Source: Pseudovirgaria hyperparasitica (lineage: Eukaryota > Ascomycota > Dothideomycetes > Acrospermales > Acrospermaceae). Taken from it: a DNA stretch of 64,000 bases. Positions within the stretch are counted from its first letter, which is position 1. Each line of letters opens with the position of its first letter. The notes beneath the pieces are model-generated. The model did no database searches and was not told the origin of the DNA. It saw only the letters and a list, made by a program, of their open reading frames with translations. The stretch is from assembly GCF_010093815.1 (NCBI RefSeq), contig NW_022985570.1, forward strand, positions 318,815 through 382,814, read 5' to 3'. Shown here piece after piece: positions 58,457 through 64,000 of this stretch. A program made the translations under genes and the position numbers.

Positions 58457-59479
58457 CTAACCTTATAGTTAGGATTTACGGTTAAGGACCGTGCCGGCCC
58501 TAGCGCCGTGTAGACCTAGGGTAGGGCTAGAAGAATAACCTTTTCATGTCTTAAGGAGAGTATCGGTTTATTATTAGGTTACTTAGGTACTTAGTATTTA
58601 GCGTTTAGTCTTTATAGAATCTCTACTCTTATATTAGGTTATTAGGGCTACTATAGGCCCGTAATAGTAGATTAATATCTTTATTTAGGGATGCGCTAAA
58701 GTCGTAGGCCGTTATATAATCACGCGCTACTATACCGGGCCTTAAACCTATCTAGTACCTTAGTATCCTCTACGTCCTTAAGTAGTACCTATATTAGCTA
58801 TAGCTAGCCCTTCCATTTTACGAGTACTTACCTCTTATTTCGCCTACGTGCGTTTTTTGCCCGAAGGATGTCCTCGACCTTATATTTAGTAATGTCCTTA
58901 TCGGCTTCGTTAAGTTCGAGTACCGGGCCTAGGCGAGTATCTAGCTACTCCTAGCTAGGTAGGGGGTCCTCTACGGCGCGCTCGACTAGACTAACATAGA
59001 CTATCTTATAAAGGTCCCCGGGGAGGTCGAGGGTTACTATTAGGGGGGTAGATTAGGCGAGAACCCTATACTTAGTCTATAGCTAGTCGAGTTTCCGGCT
59101 CGGGCGATTAGTCTTTACGTTTCGGAGTAAGAACTATACTATATTACTAACCTTAAAGCGTTTAGCTAGACGGCGTGACCGGTTAGCCGAGTCCTAGGAA
59201 CGTTACTCGGCCTAGACGATAGCCGCCTACGCTAGGGTAGTGCCGTTATAGAGGTGCTTAAGGAAGTTTATAGCCCGGCCTTTCGCTAAGGTTATGGAGG
59301 TGTTAGGGAGTAGCCGTCGCGGTAATAGTTTAATATAGTATCCATTTAGAAGTAGGTTCGGCGCTATACCGGTTACTAATAAGGTACGGTTATTTAGGGC
59401 GAGCTAGCATGCCGGTAGGCACTCTAGCTAATTAGTTTACTTAAAGGTTACTATAACGCGAAGTACCGCCTAGACCTCC

Positions 59480-59800
59480 TAGTTTACTCGCTCTATACTA
59501 CCGTCGGTCTATGGGTAGTAGGCCGTAGAGAGGTCCTAGTATACGTCCGTTATAGAGTAAAGGGTTATCTAGAACTACCCTAGCTAGTCCGAGCCCCGGT
59601 CGGTAATAATAGACTATAGAAACCCCCGGAAACGCTACTATGTGTTATAGAATCGCGCCGCGTAGTCCTTAGCCGCCATAGAGATTATCGCCTCTAGCTA
59701 GATAAATTTTAAGAGCCGATCCGTAATAACGAGTAGGTACCGGGGCCGTAATGGGTCCGATTAGGGGAGGTCGGTTATAAAGTCTATAGAAATCTAGGAC
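59480..59800 (-). pseudogene. Integrase core remnant of gypsy element 3
   Basis: Minus-strand translation contains DFITDLP, RYLLVITDRLLKFI, AARFYNT, SIITDRGSD and TDGSIERVN in order, the complete DDE integrase core with its three acidic residues visible. TAG codons interrupt it where Gln or Trp are expected. Confidence 0.88.
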
Positions 59801-60369
59801 TAGAAATAGTCTAGTATCGGAAGTAGCTAGAGGAGCCTAGGGGCCTTACGCCGATTTATATAAGCTCCGTAGTAGTTATAGTTCTACATAAATCGCCGGA
59901 TATTAGTCTATATACGCTTCTAGTAGTATTCCCGCCGGATAGCTACGTACGTCTTATTCTTACTAGGGTAGCCCGTAAGGGGGGAAGCATAGGACCTCTA
60001 GATAATAGTTATTATAAGCGGTTTCTATTCGGGCACCTAGATAACTCCCCGCTACGTAAGTATCCTATATACTAATATAGTATAGTCCGTAATCTATTTA
60101 GTCGTAAGCGCCTCCGGTAGAAAGAGGTGTACCCCGTCTACTACGGCCGTATAGCGGATCTAATACGCCGGGACGGACTAAGCGGCTTAGTCCTAAAGCT
60201 CCTAGAGGTAGGGATTAGTAAAGATGCTTCGTCCCTATAGAAGGCGATCCTCTCCGGAGTAGATGCTTATAGGTACTATTTAGATAGCTCGTGGGGCTAT
60301 AAGCTACCCCCATAGGAGGGACTTCTTAGATAAGTCCTAGTTACGGCGGCTAAGGGCGTCCGGGCGAGC

Positions 60370-60690
60370 CGCCTAGAATCCCGGCCGGTATACTAGGTTA
60401 TAGTTAAAGAGTATAAGCTAGTCGGACTATCGCTACTACCGCGGGACGAGAAGGTAAGACTTAGTAAAGTACTCGAGGTTCTTATAGTCTATATAGATCG
60501 TGAAAGGGCGGTAAACGCTCCGAAGCTCGGGTTCCCACGCCTAGAGGTACTAAACCACGGTAAGGAGCTCCTTATTATAGATTATATAGTTCTATTAGAC
60601 GGCTATAAGGGCCGTAGAGTAGTAGACTATCGGGTGCTAAATACCCCGAACCCTCTAGGATAGGTACCCGCCCGTCGCGTGGCTAGAGTA
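60370..60690 (-). pseudogene. RNase H remnant of gypsy element 3
   Basis: Minus-strand translation contains FTIYIDYKNLEYFTKSY and YNLVYRPGF, corresponding to the VxTDHxxLxYF and IxYRPGxxN blocks at the end of gypsy RNase H. The His of TDH reads Tyr, a RIP-type change. Confidence 0.75.
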
Positions 60691-61119
60691 ATCTATCTCG
60701 ACTATTATATCGCGTGTCTCGTTCTAGGATTAGAGAATAGATCCTATAATAAAAGTATTCTTAAGCTTAGTAAACGCGCGGTCCTTGGTTAGGCCCTAGT
60801 AGAAGGCCGCCCCGGCCCTAGTAAGGGCGTAGAGCGGGGCCGCTATAGTAGAGAAGTCGGGAAGAAAGTTACGGTAGAAGTTTATAAATCTAATAAATTA
60901 CTAGACGCCCTAGACCGTGGTCGGGGGCTCCTAGTCCCGGATCGTGGTGATTTTCTCCGGGTCGGGGCGGATTAATTTACTAGCGGTAATAACGTACCCT
61001 AGATACCGGACTTCCTTAGTAGCGAAGCGGCACTTAGTAAGGTTATAGTAAAGGTCCGCTTTAGTAAGGAGAGATAGAATAGTCTTTACGGCGGCCTAGT
61101 GGTCCTCTAGCGTACCTAG

Positions 61120-61480
61120 GGTGTAGATAAGGATATTATTAAGATACGCTATATAGGTTACCCCTAGGACCCCACTTAGTACCCCATTAATATAGCGCTA
61201 GAAGGAGGCTAGAGCACTAGAGAGACTAAACGGAAGCACGGTCTATTTAAAGAGGCCGAACCGGGTATAGAAAGCCGTCTTATGTTCGTCGCCGGCGGCC
61301 ACCCGTAGTTTATAGAATGCCGCCCGAATATCGACCTTACTAAACCATAACGCGTTACTAATAGTATATAGGGTTTCGCGTATTAGAGGAAGCGGGTATC
61401 AATCCTACTCCGTAATACCGTTAAGGGCTCTATAGTTAATATATAGCCGCTATTTCCCTCCCGGCTTAGGGACGAGTAAT
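61120..61480 (-). pseudogene. Reverse transcriptase remnant of gypsy element 3
   Basis: Minus-strand translation contains KVDIRAAFYKLRVAAGDEHK and TAFYTRFGLFK, then TVLPFSLSSALASF, RYINGVLSG and AYLNNILIYT (61,129-61,150). These are the catalytic blocks of gypsy reverse transcriptase in order. Both aspartates of the usual YLDD box are Asn. Confidence 0.9.
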
Positions 61481-62499
61481 ACTAGCGCCCTAGCCGTAGA
61501 GGAGCTAGCCCGTATCTAACCCTTATCTATAAGATCCGTAAGCTGGCGGCGTAGCTCTACTAGCTACTCCCGAGATATAGCGTAGAGGGGTCCCTAAGGG
61601 AGGTTTACTAGGGTCCCTACCGGGGTGGACTTAATATGGATATAGTAGTCGGTACTCCCCCGGTAGGGGGGTAGCGCCGACGCCTTTACCTTATTAAAGA
61701 GATCGCGGTAGGCGTATAGCTTTAATAGGAGCGGGCGCCTATCCTCCGTGAGCTCGGACGTGTCCTAGTCGGGTATTAGAGGTGGCGGGGGGAGTATAAG
61801 CTATAGAAGGCGGGTGACGTCGCGGATGCTAGTAGCGACCACCCGTCCACGGCGATAAGCCGTCTCTAGAGCCTCTATAATGCGACCCTTCTCGGTAAGT
61901 ACCCGAATGCGCGTTAGGCGCATATAGGTATTTATATTCTAGGCTACGAGGCCGTGGGCGCGGTAGAGCGTAATCTCGTCTACCCGTATATTAATAACGG
62001 CGCCGGCCTAGTAGAGCCATAGGCTCCCGAGGATAAGGTCCCGGTCTAGCCTAGATACTATATAGGCGGAGAGGCGCTATCTCTATCCGGCGATATCGTA
62101 CTATATAGTAACGACTTCCATGATCTCCGGTCCCGACGCTCTATTAGCGGTAAGAGCCACTTAACGACGTGGGACTAAGATACGCGACTTAGCCACGTCC
62201 CCCGTAAGGGATAGGCTAACTACCGCGAAATACTTATACCCTATATCTACTAAGGCGTCTATATACTTCCTATTCTAGAGGAATAGCGATATAACGGGTG
62301 GCGGCCCGTCTATAACCCGAGCGGGTGCGCTATCCTCTAGATTAGAGCCGTGATCTTAGTTACCCGTGGCTTCGTTCCCTACTAAATATTATAACGTCCC
62401 CTAACCCGGGCTATAGTAAGGGACTATACTTTCCCCGCCTTAGAGTCGGAATTAGTATCGTCCTAGGCCGGGGCCGCGACCTTAAGCGCCCGTATATTA

Positions 62500-62556
62500 A
62501 CGGCGTTTAGGTAGCCCCGTTATTAGTGGCTAGCCTAGCCGCACCGGGTATACACG
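62500..62556 (-). pseudogene. Gag zinc-knuckle remnant of gypsy element 3
   Basis: The minus strand gives a block with the spacing of a CCHC knuckle (x2, x4, x4) in which the second Cys and the His remain while the first and last Cys read Tyr (TGT to TAT) and Gln codons read TAG/TAA. It marks the gag end of the element. Confidence 0.6.
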
Positions 62557-63713
62557 CCCGCCGTGCGGTGCTCCTAGAATAAATCCTTCGGAATCCACGA
62601 AGGAGGCTCTTTCTTCTTAACCCCGTTCTTACTCTTCGCCGCCGGTAAGATAGCTCGCTCCTTACCCTTTATCTTAACGGCCTTAATAGTAACCGCTAAC
62701 ATCGTCGTATCGCTATCCTTATCCTTACCCGGCTTACTTTAGGGCGCCGTGTTTTACCTAGTACGGAGCCGGAATAACTCTATATCCATGCCGATATTCC
62801 TAAGGCGGCCTATAGCGGCCTCGTATTAGTCCGGGAGGCCCCGGTTTAGGGCTACTACCCGGGTCCCCTAGTTAAGGCCGTCCCGGAGCCGTATAAGCTT
62901 CTAGTCGTCGGCCTAGTATATCCCCCTAGCCTTCTAGAGGGCGGTATAGAACCGGACGAAGTAATCTATAAACGGCTCCTTAGCCTTTTATATAATTATA
63001 TTTAGCCGTTAAAGGGCCCGCTCTTTAGCATATATATCTCTAAACTAGAACTTAAGGTAGTCTAGGAACGCGTGTAGGTCCTAGTTACCGTTTAGCCCCC
63101 TAGTAGAATATACCGCGCTAACCCCCTTCTATACCTTAGGCGCTAGGTTAGCCTAGATAAGGGCTATCTAGTCTCTATAGGTGCCGATAAACTCGGCGTC
63201 CCGGGTAATCTTATACCGTATTATAACGGACCACGTACGGAAGAGAGCCTTAGACCCGTTATATAGATCGCCGAGGGGGAGAGGCTTCCGTTTCATAGGC
63301 CGGTCGAGTATAATATACGGGGCCGATAGTAGTAAAGTAGGGGCGCGTGTAGGTAGGGCCGGGTTAGGCCCGTATAGGCGCTAAGGTATAGCTAAGGAGG
63401 GGTCGGGCTAGGGTAGGGACGAATCCCTATAGGTTAACGTAGTAGGAGTACGGCTATATACTTCGACCATAACTAGGCGGGCGTCGATGCGCTATAGCGC
63501 CGTATAGACGCTCTGCTTAATATCGGATATATAAGACTCGCTTACCGCTTAGGCGGCCGTGATAGACTTATATACGGCCTATATTTTATCTCGGAAGCTA
63601 AGGAAGGAGTTAGAGAGTTACCGCATTAGATTAGAGTCTTACGGGTTAAGACTATCTTATGCTATAAGGCCACGTATAGGAAGAGGTTAATAAAGTTAAA
63701 TTAATATAATAGA

Positions 63714-63906
63714 TGTGACCAAGGTGTTACTATAATAGTAATTAGGATATATTATAATTTAACTTAGAGAGAGTAGGGGTGGCTCGTATGGGTTATAGCT
63801 TAAGTATAGTCTTAAGCGAGGTTACGTGATACCCCTATACTAGTCTCTATCCGTCCCGGCTCCGTTATATAACGCTAGAGACAAGGCAAAGCCGAAGTCC
63901 ATAACA
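63714..63906 (-). repeat. Right (5') LTR of gypsy element 3
   Basis: 193 bp from TGTGACCAAGGTG to ATAACA, matching the left LTR at 55,945. Confidence 0.85.
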
Positions 63907-64000
63907 ATAGTTATTATATATATACTTATATAGATATATATCTTCTAAGATACTATAATATCTATTCTAAGAAGGAGACCTACCTATAGATAGTTAAGGA
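63907..64000. other. AT-rich flank at the window end
   Basis: 94 bases of RIP-degenerate sequence after the right LTR. It probably continues the DNA that received gypsy element 3, perhaps gypsy element 2, but it is too short to assign. Confidence 0.5.

Larger units (their letters stand above)
55945..63906 (-). mobile_element. Ty3/gypsy LTR retrotransposon 3, RIP-degenerate, minus orientation
   Basis: About 8 kb between two roughly 192-bp LTRs (TGT...ACA). On the minus strand from right to left: a zinc-knuckle remnant of gag (about 62.53 kb), reverse transcriptase (61.12-61.48 kb), RNase H (about 60.4-60.7 kb) and integrase (59.48-59.80 kb). This is the canonical gypsy order. Between integrase and the left (3') LTR lie an arginine/serine-rich frame on the opposite strand and an 88-bp tandem array. 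The active-site box YLDD reads YLNN, and TAG/TAA codons are frequent, so it is inactive. I could not find a clean target duplication. The bases before 55,945 and after 63,906 do not match exactly. Confidence 0.88.
33640..64000. repeat. AT-rich, RIP-mutated transposon compartment
   Basis: From about 33,640 the sequence changes within roughly 100 bp. CpA and TpG become rare, TpA becomes very common, and reading frames are broken mainly by TAG and TAA. This is the pattern left by repeat-induced point mutation, which converts CpA to TpA in duplicated DNA during the sexual cycle of many ascomycetes. No intact host gene is seen to the end of the window. CpG is not depleted, so parts such as 57-63.7 kb remain moderately GC-rich while still lacking CpA. 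Confidence 0.9.

Noticed and set aside
56000-63700. Surviving CpA seemed confined to CAC/GTG contexts in element 3
   Set aside because: True in some samples, but other samples and element 1 keep TATG and other contexts, so no rule can be claimed without counting.
55936-63915. Target-site duplication of gypsy element 3
   Set aside because: ATAGTTAT occurs near both outer borders, but not at equal distances from the LTR ends, and the 5 bases touching each LTR do not match, so I do not claim a duplication.
1-64000. CRISPR arrays, bacterial operons or ribosome binding sites
   Set aside because: The sequence is fungal nuclear DNA, with spliceosomal introns and no spaced short repeats of that type.

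Overview
The window looks like a chromosome piece from a filamentous ascomycete (Pezizomycotina, probably Dothideomycetes). The reasons are introns of 47-71 nt with GTRNGT donors and CTRAC-like branch sites, a fungal hybrid histidine kinase, a Zn2Cys6 factor and a PPxY arrestin. It also switches abruptly from normal gene-rich DNA to AT-rich, repeat-induced-point-mutation (RIP) scarred transposon DNA. That two-compartment layout is known from fungi such as Leptosphaeria. The species assignment is an inference.

Left part, about 1-33,640, gene-rich: a processive family-2 glycosyltransferase (+), an L-rhamnose 1-dehydrogenase-like SDR (-) divergent from an omega-amidase/Nit2-type nitrilase (+), a 1499-residue hybrid histidine kinase (+), a Zn2Cys6 regulator (+), a conserved fungal protein of unknown function (-), an intron-containing tRNA-Pro(UGG) (-), an EFM2-type lysine methyltransferase (-), VPS28 of ESCRT-I (-) head-to-head with the ribosome-biogenesis factor NOC2 (+), an ACSF3-type acyl-CoA synthetase (+), a fungal protein frameshifted by a 22-bp tandem duplication (-), an arrestin-like trafficking adaptor (-), and a TGL2-like mitochondrial lipase (-). 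The lipase needs 8-, 10- and 2-nt exons to keep its conserved motifs and carries an apparent 1-nt deletion. Most gene models here are spliced reconstructions made by joining frames at splice sites. The genes are mostly housekeeping and signalling functions and do not form an obvious metabolic cluster.

Right part, about 33,640-64,000, has no intact host gene. It is a nest of RIP-degenerate transposons: (1) an 11.4-kb Ty3/gypsy element (35,457-46,816, minus strand) with TGTGG...CCACA LTRs, a CTAG duplication and an assembly gap inside its left LTR; (2) pol remnants of a second gypsy element (RT and integrase on the minus strand, 53.1-55.2 kb); (3) a 2.6-kb plus-strand LINE-like insertion (49,508-52,126) bounded by a perfect 17-bp direct repeat; (4) an 8-kb gypsy element (55,945-63,906, minus strand) with paired LTRs, zinc knuckle, RT, RNase H and integrase, plus an arginine/serine-rich reading frame on the opposite strand and an 88-bp tandem array before its 3' LTR. 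Reading frames in this part are broken almost only by TAG/TAA, as expected when CpA becomes TpA.

Most notable: the micro-exon lipase next to the compartment boundary, the 22-bp frameshifting duplication, the antisense RS-rich frame in the third gypsy element, repeated near-perfect palindromes in the first, and small islands that escaped RIP.
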